In this document: piece after piece, positions 1 to 9,020 of the stretch
Numbering within the stretch: position 1 is the first letter of the stretch
Layout of the letters: each line of letters opens with the position of its first letter
Assembly (NCBI GenBank): GCA_934476675.1
Contig: CAKSOE010000011.1
Location: 3,274 to 67,273 of the forward strand
Source: an uncultured Clostridia bacterium
GTDB taxonomy: Bacteria; Bacillota; Clostridia; UBA1381
Length of the DNA: 64,000 nucleotides
Reading direction: 5' to 3'
Position numbers and translations under genes: made by a program
The notes under the pieces: model-generated
What the model was told of the DNA's origin: nothing
Database searches by the model: none
The model's input: only the letters and a program-made list of their open reading frames with translations

Positions 1-162
1 ATTACGGCTTATTCCCAGATGTGATGCCAGTGACTTTTTCGATGGCATACGCTCATCGGGATTGAGATTTTTTGAACGTATTTCGTTAACTATGTAATTG
101 TACAGCTGCTCATAAAGCGGCTTTTTACTGCTCCTGTCAAAACTGACCGTAAAATTATACAT
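1..162 (-). CDS. MocR/PdxR-type GntR regulator, N-terminal fragment
   Basis: Only the first 54 codons lie in the window; the gene runs off the left edge. The reverse strand from the ATG at 162 reads MYNFTVSFDRSSKKPLYEQL and continues into a winged-helix start with a PSKKSLASHLGISRN motif. 'PLYEQLY' followed by 'PSK.SLA..LGISR' is typical of the GntR-like DNA-binding domain of MocR/PdxR proteins, which fuse a winged helix to an aminotransferase-like domain sensing pyridoxal phosphate. The gene is divergent from a pyridoxal kinase gene, the usual arrangement for a regulator of vitamin B6 salvage. The C-terminal aminotransferase domain cannot be seen, so an ordinary GntR protein is not excluded. 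Confidence 0.8.
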   Translation of the reverse strand, partial: MYNFTVSFDRSSKKPLYEQLYNYIVNEIRSKNLNPDERMPSKKSLASHLGISRN

Positions 163-215
163 AAAACTGACCCCATATATATACTGTATTCTGACACTTG
201 ATTTGGTATAGTATA

Positions 216-244
216 ATAATAATATACTAAAATACAATTGTCAA
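216..244 (-). promoter_or_regulatory. Sigma-A-type promoter for the MocR/PdxR-type gene
   Basis: On the minus strand TTGACA (244-239), a 17-nt spacer and TATTAT (221-216) lie about 55 bp before the regulator's ATG. The pdxK-side promoter must overlap it: a plus-strand CTGACA near 191-196 lies 15-17 bp from TATAAT/TAATAA. A regulator bound here could control both genes. Confidence 0.65.
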
Positions 245-265
245 TAGAAAACGGAGATTTTCATA

Positions 266-1126
266 ATGAAATTAAAAAGAGCGTTATCCATACAGGATAT
301 TTCCTGCTTCGGCAGATGTTCTCTGACGGCTGCACTGCCGATTATGTCTGCCATGGGGATAGAAACAGCAATAATACCAACCGCAGTGCTGTCAACGCAC
401 ACAGGCGGCTTTGAGGGGTATACTTTCCGCAATTTGACCGAGGACATCATGCCTATTATACATCACTGGCAAAAATACAGCATTGCTTTTGATGCCGTAT
501 GTACGGGTTATCTCGGTTCAGCGGAGCAAATTGATATAATGAAAGAAATTTTTAAAATATATTCACAAAACGGAGCAATGATTTTTGCTGATCCCGCAAT
601 GGGCGATTACGGAAAGCTGTACAGCGGATTTGACAGCAGTTTTGCTGATAAAATGGTTTCATTGTGCGCTGTGGCGGACGTAATAACACCAAATATTACC
701 GAGGCGTCAATGATTACGGGTATGGAATACGCAGAAAACGGTTACGGCAAGGATTACATTGATACGCTTTTAAAAAAGCTTGCCGAAACAGGAGCAAAAA
801 AAATAATACTGACCGGAGTGAGTTATTCTCCCGATGAACAGGGTGTGGCTTTTTTTGACAGAGAACAAAACGAATACGGCTGCTACATGACGGAAAACCT
901 CCCCGGCGGAAACCACGGTACGGGCGATATATTTGCCGCTGTTGCTGCCGGAGTACTTATAAAAGGCGGTTCGCTTTATGATGCCTGTAAAACCGCCGCC
1001 GATTTTGTTGTGCGCTCGATAAGAGCTACCGTTGATGACAACGACAAGTATTGGTACGGCGTTAATTTTGAATCACAGCTGTCATGGCTTATGAATAAAA
1101 AATCAAACCGTGATACAAGCCGCTGA
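266..1126 (+). CDS. pdxK: Pyridoxal/pyridoxamine kinase
   Basis: The 286-residue product is a cytoplasmic ribokinase-fold kinase that phosphorylates B6 vitamers with ATP to feed pyridoxal phosphate pools. The N-terminus has the family's 'SIQDISCFGRCSLTAALPI' start, followed by 'STHTGGF'. The C-terminal half has 'LPGGNHGTGDIFAA', where GTGD (about 218-221) is the anion hole with the catalytic Asp. Length matches PdxY/PdxK proteins. An ACGGAGA ribosome binding site lies about 8 nt before the ATG. It is divergent from a MocR/PdxR-type regulator, which supports B6 salvage. Its stop codon lies inside the terminator hairpin. The choice between the names pdxY and pdxK is open. Confidence 0.92.
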   Translation: MKLKRALSIQDISCFGRCSLTAALPIMSAMGIETAIIPTAVLSTHTGGFEGYTFRNLTEDIMPIIHHWQKYSIAFDAVCTGYLGSAEQIDIMKEIFKIYSQNGAMIFADPAMGDYGKLYSGFDSSFADKMVSLCAVADVITPNITEASMITGMEYAENGYGKDYIDTLLKKLAETGAKKIILTGVSYSPDEQGVAFFDREQNEYGCYMTENLPGGNHGTGDIFAAVAAGVLIKGGSLYDACKTAADFVVRSIRATVDDNDKYWYGVNFESQLSWLMNKKSNRDTSR

Positions 1127-1153
1127 ATGCGGCGTCTGTATCACGGTGTTTTT
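1108..1153 (+). terminator. Rho-independent terminator after pdxK
   Basis: A 10-bp stem CCGTGATACA (1108-1117) / TGTATCACGG (1137-1146) encloses an inner GCCGC/GCGGC stem and is followed by TGTTTTTT. It overlaps the last codons of pdxK and ends where the convergent gene ends. Confidence 0.9.
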
Positions 1154-1977
1154 TAATAATTATTTCTTATTCTGACAACGGTTTCCTTGTATAAACGCAG
1201 AGGAAGCTCGTCTAAAATAATCTTAGGCTTGCTGCTCATTTTTTCTATACATTCAAAAATAAGACCAATATTGAGCAACCCTGTGCCGGCAGGAGCAAAA
1301 GTCTTTTTGCCGTCTGAAAAAGTATAGTCCTTTAAATGAATTACTTTAATTTTGCTGTCAAGTGTGTCAAATGCGCTTTTTATAATATCATTTTGCTTAT
1401 CATGAATTTCGGGAGTGAGTATAATATTGGAAAAGTCCATGATTACCGATAATCTTTCAGATTGTACATCGTCAAGCATTTTTTTCATCATGCCGACGGA
1501 GTAAATTGTATTTATACCGACAGGCTCAATTCCTATGTTTACGCCTTCACTTTCGGCATCGTTAACGGCAGGGAGCATGGCGTTTAAAAAATCATTGTAG
1601 TTTTCGTCTGACTGCGTTTCTTCAAAGCTGCTTTTCCAGCCCGTTTCCGTTCCGATTACGTCGGCATTGAAATCCTTTGCGTATTTTATAAAATTTCTGA
1701 AACGCTCTGTCTGTGTTTTGCGAGAGACAGGGTCGGAATCCACAGGGTTTATGTAGCATCCCAGAACGGCTGTTGATAATTGAAATTCATCAAGCTGTTT
1801 TTTTATTCTGGCTGAAAGCTCTTTGTCATAACCGACAACATCAAAGTTAACGTCTGTTACAGTCTTTGCAAGGGCAAATTGCAAAAGCTTTATGCCATGC
1901 TCGCGTGCTTGTATGCACATATCCGAAAAATTATTTGCTATGTCGTGACCGCGAAGTCCGAAATTGTAATTATTCAT
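1153..1977 (-). CDS. Sugar phosphate isomerase/epimerase-like TIM barrel
   Basis: The 274-residue product is of the xylose-isomerase-like TIM-barrel superfamily, which includes sugar epimerases, inosose dehydratases and endonuclease IV. Four acidic/His positions fit the metal site: E151 in 'GIEPV', D181 in 'MDFSN', H214 in 'IHLKD' and E257 in 'LDELP'. A GGAGAA ribosome binding site precedes the ATG at 1977, and no signal peptide is present, so it is cytoplasmic. It stands alone between a terminator and its own promoter, so context gives no substrate. Isomerisation or epimerisation of a sugar or cyclitol is likely, but the substrate is unknown. Confidence 0.8.
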   Translation of the reverse strand: MNNYNFGLRGHDIANNFSDMCIQAREHGIKLLQFALAKTVTDVNFDVVGYDKELSARIKKQLDEFQLSTAVLGCYINPVDSDPVSRKTQTERFRNFIKYAKDFNADVIGTETGWKSSFEETQSDENYNDFLNAMLPAVNDAESEGVNIGIEPVGINTIYSVGMMKKMLDDVQSERLSVIMDFSNIILTPEIHDKQNDIIKSAFDTLDSKIKVIHLKDYTFSDGKKTFAPAGTGLLNIGLIFECIEKMSSKPKIILDELPLRLYKETVVRIRNNY

Positions 1978-2012
1978 TCTTTTTTCTCCTGTTAAAATAT
2001 AAAATCAATTAT

Positions 2013-2040
2013 AGTATAACATAATTCGCAAAAAAGTCAA
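2013..2040 (-). promoter_or_regulatory. Promoter for the TIM-barrel isomerase gene
   Basis: Minus strand: TTGACT (2040-2035), a 16-nt spacer and TATACT (2018-2013), about 35 bp before the start codon. Confidence 0.6.
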
Positions 2041-2074
2041 CCGCCAGAGTTTAAAAAGAAATATAAAAAATAAT

Positions 2075-2289
2075 ATGTCGTGGCATGAGAATATTATCTA
2101 TGCGGCAAAGCCTGAAAACGCAAAAGTTAGTCGGGAGGATTTCAGAGAAATTGTAAAGGTTTCCGAAATCAGACCGGTCGGAAACTGTTTGGGATTGAAA
2201 AGTATGTCAAAAGTGATTTTGGTAAAAAATGTTTGGGCGAAAACACCAGTATTTATGCAGAGGTAAGGAATATTTTTAAAATGTCTTAA
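2075..2289 (+). pseudogene. Frameshifted gene remnant, family unknown
   Basis: An open frame from 2075 reads convincingly to about 2180 (MSWHENIIYAAKPENAKVSR then EDFREIVKVSEIRPVG). Adding back one base near 2180-2183 lets the -1 frame continue as KLFGIEKYVKSDFGKKCLGE and end at 2289, with better residue composition than the annotated frame. No ribosome binding site precedes the ATG. This looks like the 3' part of a decayed gene that lost one base. I do not recognise the family. A genuine 63-residue peptide is less likely. Confidence 0.4.
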
Positions 2290-2308
2290 CAGTTCTGCAG
2301 AAAATGTA

Positions 2309-2337
2309 TTGAAAAAAGTGCGGTTATGGTATATAAT
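2309..2337 (+). promoter_or_regulatory. Promoter of the trmL-to-ilvD gene run
   Basis: TTGAAA (2309-2314), an exact 17-nt spacer and TATAAT (2332-2337) lie 43 bp before the trmL start. No convincing terminator is seen on the plus strand until after 19 kb, so much of that run may be one long transcription unit with internal starts. Confidence 0.75.
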
Positions 2338-2379
2338 AAGCTTATATATGTTTTTGTGCGCATGGAGGGAATTGGATTT

Positions 2380-2871
2380 ATGTTTAATATAGTTCTTGTA
2401 GAGCCGCGTATTCCGCAGAACACAGGCAATGTTGCGCGTACCTGTGCAGCTACCGGATCAAGACTGCATATTGTGCGGCCTACGGGTTTTCAGATAACTG
2501 ACAAAAATCTGCGCAGAGCGGGTCTTGACTACTGGCATCTTTTGAATGTATGCTATTATGATAATATAGACGATTTCTTTAAAAAGACTGGGGGCGCGCG
2601 TTACTGGTACGCAACCACAAAAGCGCCGCACACGCATATAGAAGCGGAATTTCGGGACAATGATTATATATTGTTCGGACGCGAGGACGCAGGCTTGCCG
2701 GAGAAGATGCTCTATGAGCATGAGGAGCGGTGCGTGCGTATTCCGATGATAGCGGAGGCGAGATGTCTTAATCTTTCAAATTCCGTGGCGGTTATGGTAT
2801 ATGAGGCATTAAGACAGCAGGGATTTGATAATCTGAAAAATCTCGGCCAGCTTACAAAATTTACATGGTAA
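2380..2871 (+). CDS. trmL: tRNA (cytidine(34)-2'-O)-methyltransferase, SPOUT family
   Basis: The 163-residue product 2'-O-methylates the wobble base of tRNA-Leu isoacceptors. It starts MFNIVLVEPRIPQNTGNVAR, the TrmL/SpoU signature. 'FGREDAGLP' in the middle and 'NLSNSVAVMVYEALRQ' near the C-terminus form the SPOUT knot that binds S-adenosylmethionine. The start at 2380 has GGAGGG ten bases upstream; an in-frame ATG 18 codons earlier lacks a site and would add residues not seen in the family. It is the first gene after the promoter at 2309. Confidence 0.93.
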   Translation: MFNIVLVEPRIPQNTGNVARTCAATGSRLHIVRPTGFQITDKNLRRAGLDYWHLLNVCYYDNIDDFFKKTGGARYWYATTKAPHTHIEAEFRDNDYILFGREDAGLPEKMLYEHEERCVRIPMIAEARCLNLSNSVAVMVYEALRQQGFDNLKNLGQLTKFTW

Positions 2872-2889
2872 CGGAAAGGACTTTAAAAA

Positions 2890-3759
2890 ATGGCAGATAT
2901 AAAAATTATAACGGATACTTGCTCGGATTTACCCGATGAACTGGCAAAAAAATATGATATAGGAATTGTTCGCTTTCTTACGCTTTTCGGCGAGAAGGAG
3001 TACATGAACGGTACAGAGATTACAAATGCGGAGTTTTACGAAAAACTGGAAAACTTTGACGGATTTCCCACAAGTTCACAGCCGCCGTTTCAGTATTTGT
3101 ATGATTTGTTGCTTGAAGAAAGCAAAAAGCATGAAACGGTAATTTTCTTTACGATGTCTTCGTGCGGCAGCGGAGAGTTTCAGACGGCGAACCTTATTGC
3201 GCAGCAGATAAAGGAGGACGATAATCCGTCGGCGGATATACGTGTTGTCGACACATATTCGTATTCAATTTATATTGCACAGACGGCGGTTCATGCGGCG
3301 CAGCTGGTGCAGGAGGGTAAAAGTGCGGACGAAATAATCGAGGAATGTAAGGCGTATGTAAAAACATGGCGCGCATATATCGTGGTAGATACATTAAAAT
3401 ACCTTGAAAAGGGCGGCAGATTGTCTAAGGGAGCGGCAATAGTCGGCTCACTTCTGGATATAAAGCCTATTCTTACGGTTGAGAACGGATTGGTTGACAG
3501 CTATGACAAATTGCGGGGCAAAAAGAAACTTGTTGATAAGGTGATTGAAAGAATTGAGGACAATCCGGCATTTCAGAGGGCGGAAAAACCGGAATTTCTG
3601 GTTGCCCAGTCGGATGAAAAACGCGGAGAGGAAGCGTGCGAAAAGCTTCGTGAGAAATACGGCGAGGACTGCATAACGATGTATTCCGAGTTTGGACCGC
3701 TTATAGGAATACATTTGGGCAAGGGTGCGTTTGCAATCGTTTGCCGTGTTGCGGAATAA
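2890..3759 (+). CDS. DegV family fatty-acid-binding protein
   Basis: The 289-residue product opens with 'IKIITDTCSDLP' and has 'FPTSSQPP' near residue 60, both hallmarks of DegV proteins. 'TLKYLEKGGRLS' near 165 and 'IGIHLGKGAF' at the end are also typical. DegV proteins (FakB-like) bind a fatty acid in a cleft and can present it to the FakA kinase; no FakA is in this window. It starts 18 bp after trmL, with GGAAAGGA upstream, so co-transcription is likely. Family assignment is firm; the ligand is inferred. Confidence 0.92.
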   Translation: MADIKIITDTCSDLPDELAKKYDIGIVRFLTLFGEKEYMNGTEITNAEFYEKLENFDGFPTSSQPPFQYLYDLLLEESKKHETVIFFTMSSCGSGEFQTANLIAQQIKEDDNPSADIRVVDTYSYSIYIAQTAVHAAQLVQEGKSADEIIEECKAYVKTWRAYIVVDTLKYLEKGGRLSKGAAIVGSLLDIKPILTVENGLVDSYDKLRGKKKLVDKVIERIEDNPAFQRAEKPEFLVAQSDEKRGEEACEKLREKYGEDCITMYSEFGPLIGIHLGKGAFAIVCRVAE

Positions 3760-3791
3760 TTTGAAAAATTTATCATGAAGGGATGATATTT

Positions 3792-5000
3792 ATGAAATAT
3801 ATTGTTATTTTGGGAGATGGAATGGCGGATTATCCCGTTGATTACTTTGACGGAAAAACAATTCTGGAGGTTGCCGATAAGCCGACGATCGATTATATGT
3901 GCAAGCATGGTGAGCTGGGAATGGTGAAAACCGTACAGGACGGCATGAAACCCGGTTCGGACGTGGCTAATCTGTCGGTTATGGGATATGACACAAAGAA
4001 GTGTTACAGCGGACGTTCGCCGCTGGAGGCTGCGTCGATAGGCGTTGAAATGAAGGACGATGACGTGACGTTCCGTACAAATCTTGTAACGCTCAGTGAC
4101 GAAGAAGATTATGCGGACAAGACAATGCTGGACTATTCGGCGGGCGAAATAACAACCGAGGAAAGCACAGAGCTTATGAACGCCATTGCGGAAGAATTAA
4201 ATACAGATAAAATAAAATTTTATCCCGGTATAAGCTATCGTCATCTTTGCGTGTGGAACGGCGGCTCGACAAACGTTACGCTTACGCCTCCTCATGATAT
4301 TTCGGACAGAAAAATAACCGATTATATGCCAAAGGGGGACGGAGCGGAAACATTTATTGAAATGATGAAAAAGTCGGAGAAAATCTTAAAAGAGCATCCG
4401 GTAAACAAAAAGCGTATTGACGAGGGAAAAAATCCGGCAAACTCTATCTGGCCGTGGGGAGAAGGAACAAAGCCGCAGCTGGATAATTTCTATGAAAAAT
4501 TCGGACTGCGCGGCAGTGTTATAAGCGCGGTAGACCTTATAAAAGGTATTGCAAAGTGTGCGGGAATGAATTCAATCGATGTTGAGGGTGCAACAGGCAA
4601 CTGTGAAACAAACTGGGACGGTAAGGCGCAGGCGGCTCTTGACGCAATTACCGGCGACAGCGATTTCGTATATGTTCATATGGAGGCGCCGGACGAAATG
4701 GGACACCAGGGCAAGCCGGACAAAAAGAAATTTGCGGTTGAAACGATAGATTCAAAGGTAGTCAAATTCTTAAAAGACGAGCTTGAAAAGCGCAGCATTG
4801 ATTACAAAATGCTCATCATGCCCGACCACCCGACACCGATATGCAAAAAAACTCATGTGAGCGACCCTGTGCCTTACCTGATTTTTGACAGTACAAAAAC
4901 AGACGGCGGTTCAGGTCTGACATATACCGAAGAAAATGGAAAAAAGACGGGAATATATATCGAAAAAGGATATACCTTAATGGAAAAATTCCTGAAATAA
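3792..5000 (+). CDS. apgM: Cofactor-independent phosphoglycerate mutase, ApgM type
   Basis: The 402-residue product belongs to the archaeal-type phosphoglycerate mutase family of the alkaline phosphatase superfamily and interconverts 3- and 2-phosphoglycerate in glycolysis. 'VILGDGMAD' supplies the first metal-binding Asp and 'GSDVANLSVMGYD' carries the nucleophilic Ser. Histidines in 'MPDHPTP' and 'KKTHVSDPVPY' complete the metal sites. I place the start at 3792 because GAAGGG lies ten bases upstream; the in-frame ATG at 3783 almost touches that site. Some family members act as phosphonopyruvate decarboxylase relatives, but the overall match is to ApgM. Confidence 0.9.
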   Translation: MKYIVILGDGMADYPVDYFDGKTILEVADKPTIDYMCKHGELGMVKTVQDGMKPGSDVANLSVMGYDTKKCYSGRSPLEAASIGVEMKDDDVTFRTNLVTLSDEEDYADKTMLDYSAGEITTEESTELMNAIAEELNTDKIKFYPGISYRHLCVWNGGSTNVTLTPPHDISDRKITDYMPKGDGAETFIEMMKKSEKILKEHPVNKKRIDEGKNPANSIWPWGEGTKPQLDNFYEKFGLRGSVISAVDLIKGIAKCAGMNSIDVEGATGNCETNWDGKAQAALDAITGDSDFVYVHMEAPDEMGHQGKPDKKKFAVETIDSKVVKFLKDELEKRSIDYKMLIMPDHPTPICKKTHVSDPVPYLIFDSTKTDGGSGLTYTEENGKKTGIYIEKGYTLMEKFLK

Positions 5001-5030
5001 CCGATTGTTTCAGACAAAAGGAGAGTCAAG

Positions 5031-6215
5031 ATGAAAATAAGACAGCATTGGCTTAAATTTCTGATATTTGCCGTATCGGGTATATTCGTTGTGGTTTTGG
5101 CGTATGTTTTTATGCCGAAGATACTTTATATATTAAAAACTGTATTGAGTATGTTTTTGCCGTTTATATTAGGATACCTGTTTTCGCTTATGGTAAATCC
5201 GCTTGCGGACTTTTTACAGAAAAAGCTCCGCTGCCCACGCGGAGTGTCGGCGATTCTGGTTATTGTATTCACCATAGGAATAGTCGGCGGAACACTGTTT
5301 GCTCTGCTGTGGAAGCTTATCAGTGAAATGCGGAATTTGTATATGCAGTTTCCACAGATATACAATGAGGTGCAGTATTACTGGCAGGAATTTCTGAAAC
5401 ACTGGTCGAGTCTGTATGAAAGTATGCCATATCAGATACAGCAGGCATTGTCGGGGATTTCAAACGATTTTTCGGATAAGGCGGCGGCTTTTATCAATTC
5501 TCATTCGGTTCCGGTGGTAGGTTATGCATCGGATTTTGCAAAGGCTTTGCCGGGAGGATTTATAAGCGTTATAATATTCATTCTGTCGGTGTATTTCATG
5601 GTGGTTGACCATAAAAACGTTGCCGATACGGTGCATAAAATGCTTGGCAAAAAGCTTACCGAAAGACTGCGCGTGACGAAAAACGAATGTAAATATTTTT
5701 TAGGCGGATATATAAAGGCGCAGTTTATACTTATGTGTATAAATTTTATGATTATGTTTGTTGAGTTTTCCGTCACCGATACGGAATATGCGGCGCTTAT
5801 TGCGCTTTCGACAGCGTTTCTGGACGCGCTTCCTGTTTTCGGCAGCGGAATCGTCCTGTGGCCGCTTGCGGCATTAAGCTTTATAAGCGGAAGCGTAAAA
5901 ACGGGTATTGTCATGCTTGTGGCATACGGCTCGGTATTTGTAGCGCGGCATATACTCGAACCAAAGCTTGTAAGCTCTAAAATGGGTATAAATCCGTTAA
6001 TTACGCTTATGTCAATGTATATAGGATACAGAATCTGGGGCGTGGGCGGTATAATTATCGGCATAATACTTATGCTTATATTTATAAGTATATATCGTTC
6101 GGGACTTTTTGACGCACCGGTTAACGGGCTTAAGCGTTTGGGACGCTATATTAATAACCAATTTATACTGATAAAAAAATTTGTGATTGAGCAAATGGAG
6201 GATAATGATGAGTAA
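5031..6215 (+). CDS. AI-2E family transporter (multi-pass membrane protein)
   Basis: The 394-residue product has about eight hydrophobic segments, with two near residues 10-50, one near 65-90 and a cluster from 170 to 355. The middle soluble part (about 95-150) contains 'EMRNLYMQFPQIYNEV'. Topology and the 'ALPVFGSGIVLWPLA' segment fit the AI-2E/PerM (YtvI-like) family, whose members export small molecules or ions; the AI-2 role applies only to TqsA. A good AGGAGAG site precedes the ATG. The last eight bases overlap the metG start, suggesting translational coupling. The substrate is unknown. Confidence 0.85.
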   Translation: MKIRQHWLKFLIFAVSGIFVVVLAYVFMPKILYILKTVLSMFLPFILGYLFSLMVNPLADFLQKKLRCPRGVSAILVIVFTIGIVGGTLFALLWKLISEMRNLYMQFPQIYNEVQYYWQEFLKHWSSLYESMPYQIQQALSGISNDFSDKAAAFINSHSVPVVGYASDFAKALPGGFISVIIFILSVYFMVVDHKNVADTVHKMLGKKLTERLRVTKNECKYFLGGYIKAQFILMCINFMIMFVEFSVTDTEYAALIALSTAFLDALPVFGSGIVLWPLAALSFISGSVKTGIVMLVAYGSVFVARHILEPKLVSSKMGINPLITLMSMYIGYRIWGVGGIIIGIILMLIFISIYRSGLFDAPVNGLKRLGRYINNQFILIKKFVIEQMEDNDE

Positions 6216-8130
6216 AGAAAAATTTTACATCACAACGGCGATTGCTTATACGTCGAAAACACCGCACATCGGCAATACGTATGAGATAATACTGACAGAC
6301 GCAATCGCGCGTTTTAACAGGTTTATCGGAAAGGACGTTTTCTTCCTTACCGGAACAGACGAGCATGGACAAAAAATTCAGGAAATAGCCGAAAAAACGG
6401 GCATTACTCCGCAGGAACACGTTGACAAAATTGCGGGCGAGATAAAAGCAATTGCAGATATGCTTAATATAAGCTATGATAAATTTATCCGCACAACGGA
6501 CGATTATCACGAAAAAGCTGTTCAGAAGATTTTCAAAAAACTTTATGACCAAGGCGATATTTATAAAAGCGAGTATGAGGGCTGGTACTGTACTCCGTGC
6601 GAATCGTTCTGGACGGAAACGCAGCTTAAAGACGGTTGTTGTCCGGACTGCGGACGTCCCGTACAGAAAACAAAGGAAGAAGCATATTTCTTCAAAATGA
6701 GCAAATACCAGGATAGGCTGATGGAATATATAGAAACTCATCCTGAATTTATTCAGCCGGAATCGCGTAAAAATGAAATGGTGAATAACTTCTTAAAGCC
6801 CGGGTTGCAGGATTTGTGTGTTTCAAGAACTTCATTCACATGGGGTATTCCGGTGGAATGTGATCCGAAACACGTTATATATGTTTGGATAGACGCACTT
6901 TCAAATTATATTACCGCACTCGGCTATACTCCCGATGAAAAAGGCGAATTGTACAATAAATACTGGCCGGCAGACGTACACGTAATAGGAAAGGATATTT
7001 TACGTTTCCACACAATATACTGGCCAATCATGCTTATGGCTTTAGGCGAACCGCTGCCTAAGCAGGTGTTCGGTCATCCGTGGATGCTGTTCGGAGATGA
7101 GAAAATGAGCAAATCACGCGGAAATGTTATATATGCGCAGGATTTGGTGCGTCATTTCGGCGTGGATGCGGTAAGATACTATTCACTGCATGAGATGCCG
7201 TTTGCACAGGACGGTACGATTACCTATGATGTGTTTATCAGCCGTTTTAACAGTGACCTTGCAAATAAGCTGGGAAATCTCGTAAACAGAACCGTTGCGA
7301 TGATAAATAAGTATTTTGACGGCATAATTCAGCCGGGGGACACTGCCGGAGAATTTGACGATGATTTAAAGGCTGCGGCAACAGGGGCAATAGATAAAAT
7401 TGCCGAAAAGATGAAGGCTTTGCGCGTTGCTGACAGCATTGACGAGATATGGGGCGTTGCAGACAGAGCGAACAAGTATATAGACGAAACAACACCGTGG
7501 ATTCTGGCAAAGGACGAAGCACAAAAGCGGCGTTTGGGTACTGTTTTGTATAATCTTGCGGAAACAATAAGAATTATCGCGGCGCTTTTGTCATCATATA
7601 TGCCCGAAACATCGAAAAAGATTGCAGGACAGATAAATGCGGACGACATATCCTGTGAAAGCGTCAAAACCTTCGGAATTTTAAAAGCCGGAACAAAGGT
7701 AGGTGCGGCAGAACCGTTGTTTGCGCGTATTGATGCGGAAAAGAAGATTGCAGAGCTTGATGCGGAGCGTGAAAAAGAGGAAGAAATTGCAATAGCTCCG
7801 TATAAGGATTATATAGAGTTTGACGAGTGGGAAAAGCTTGATATAAGAGTCGGTAAGGTGCTTGAATGTGAGACGGTGCCGAAATCTAAAAAGCTTTTAA
7901 GGTTTACTCTTGAAGTCGGAAGTGAGAAACGTCAGATTTTATCAGGTATTTCACAGTTTCATAATCCCGATGAGCTTATCGGAAAGAACGTGATATTTAT
8001 TGCAAACTTAAAGCCGCGTAAAATGATGGGACTTGAATCATGCGGTATGATTTTAAGTGCGGAATTTGATGATAAGCTGACTGTTCTTACAACATTAAAG
8101 GACATTCAGAGCGGCGCGGAAATAGTTTAA
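6208..8130 (+). CDS. metG: Methionyl-tRNA synthetase with C-terminal tRNA-binding domain
   Basis: The 640-residue class I synthetase charges tRNA-Met. The 'HIGN' motif at residues 20-23 and 'KMSKS' near 300 form the ATP site. A Cys-rich zinc knuckle lies near 125-145 (CTPC ... CPDC). The C-terminal 105 residues, from 'FDEWEKLDIRVGKVLE', form an OB-fold tRNA-binding domain as in other Firmicutes MetG. GGAGG at 6197-6201 points to ATG 6208 (or the adjacent ATG 6205), not the upstream in-frame start. It overlaps the transporter gene. Orthology is clear. Confidence 0.97.
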   Translation: MSKEKFYITTAIAYTSKTPHIGNTYEIILTDAIARFNRFIGKDVFFLTGTDEHGQKIQEIAEKTGITPQEHVDKIAGEIKAIADMLNISYDKFIRTTDDYHEKAVQKIFKKLYDQGDIYKSEYEGWYCTPCESFWTETQLKDGCCPDCGRPVQKTKEEAYFFKMSKYQDRLMEYIETHPEFIQPESRKNEMVNNFLKPGLQDLCVSRTSFTWGIPVECDPKHVIYVWIDALSNYITALGYTPDEKGELYNKYWPADVHVIGKDILRFHTIYWPIMLMALGEPLPKQVFGHPWMLFGDEKMSKSRGNVIYAQDLVRHFGVDAVRYYSLHEMPFAQDGTITYDVFISRFNSDLANKLGNLVNRTVAMINKYFDGIIQPGDTAGEFDDDLKAAATGAIDKIAEKMKALRVADSIDEIWGVADRANKYIDETTPWILAKDEAQKRRLGTVLYNLAETIRIIAALLSSYMPETSKKIAGQINADDISCESVKTFGILKAGTKVGAAEPLFARIDAEKKIAELDAEREKEEEIAIAPYKDYIEFDEWEKLDIRVGKVLECETVPKSKKLLRFTLEVGSEKRQILSGISQFHNPDELIGKNVIFIANLKPRKMMGLESCGMILSAEFDDKLTVLTTLKDIQSGAEIV

Positions 8131-8191
8131 AATTTATTTTATCCGAGAGGTATTGTATCCTTTTATGGAATAGTAACAAGGAGGATTTATT

Positions 8192-9019
8192 ATGAAAAAT
8201 ACAGTTTCAACAATTATGGAACAAAAAGCAAACGGCGACAAAATCACTATGCTGACCGCCTACGATTATTCCACGGCTCGTCTGATTGACGAGTCGGGAG
8301 TAAACACGATACTCGTAGGCGATTCGCTGGGAATGGTAATGCTCGGATATGAGGACACGTTATCCGTTACAATGGAGGATATGCTGCATCATACAAGGGC
8401 GGTTACAAGAGGAGCAAAAAACGCACTTGTTGTTGCGGATATGCCCTTTATGTCTTACCAGACCTCGGTTTATGACGCCGTTTTTAATGCGGGCAGATTA
8501 ATCAAGGAGGGACGTGCTCAGGCGGTAAAGCTTGAGGGCGGCGCTGCTGTACAGGACAGAATATGTGCGATAGTTGACGCGCAGATTCCGGTAGTCGGTC
8601 ATATCGGACTGACACCGCAGTCGATTAATGCTTTCGGCGGATTTAAAGTGCAGGGAAAAAACGCACAAAGGGCAAAACAGCTTATCGAAGAAGCAAAAAT
8701 CATTGAAGCTGCCGGCGCTTTTGCGGTGGTACTCGAATGTATTCCGGCAAAGCTTGCAAAGAAGATAAGCGAAAGCATAAGCATACCTACAATAGGAATA
8801 GGCGCCGGTGCAGGCTGTGACGGTCAGGTGCTTGTGTATCAGGATATGCTTGCTATGTACGGCGCGTTTAAACCTAAATTTGCAAAGCAGTTTGCAAACG
8901 TCGGAGAGATGATGAAGGGCGCGTTTAAGGCATATATTGATGAGGTTAAGTCGGGCGCTTTTCCGGCGGAGGAAAACACGTATGCCATTTCGGACGAGAT
9001 AATGAAGGAGCTTGATTAA
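8192..9019 (+). CDS. panB: 3-methyl-2-oxobutanoate hydroxymethyltransferase
   Basis: The 275-residue product is a TIM-barrel enzyme that adds a hydroxymethyl group from methylene-tetrahydrofolate to 2-oxoisovalerate, the first committed step to pantoate. '[18 protein letters not shown]' near residue 40 holds the Mg-binding Asp and '[11 protein letters not shown]' the second; 'VLECIPA' near 180 holds the catalytic Glu. AAGGAGG precedes the ATG. It heads the panB-panC-panD-coaX set. Its substrate comes from the pathway of IlvD, encoded about 9 kb downstream on the same strand. Confidence 0.96.
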   Translation: MKNTVSTIMEQKANGDKITMLTAYDYSTARLIDESGVNTILVGDSLGMVMLGYEDTLSVTMEDMLHHTRAVTRGAKNALVVADMPFMSYQTSVYDAVFNAGRLIKEGRAQAVKLEGGAAVQDRICAIVDAQIPVVGHIGLTPQSINAFGGFKVQGKNAQRAKQLIEEAKIIEAAGAFAVVLECIPAKLAKKISESISIPTIGIGAGAGCDGQVLVYQDMLAMYGAFKPKFAKQFANVGEMMKGAFKAYIDEVKSGAFPAEENTYAISDEIMKELD

Positions 9020-9020
9020 T

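Noticed and set aside
8131..8191. Possible riboswitch before panB
   Set aside because: Only 61 bp are available, with no conserved motif or convincing two-state fold.
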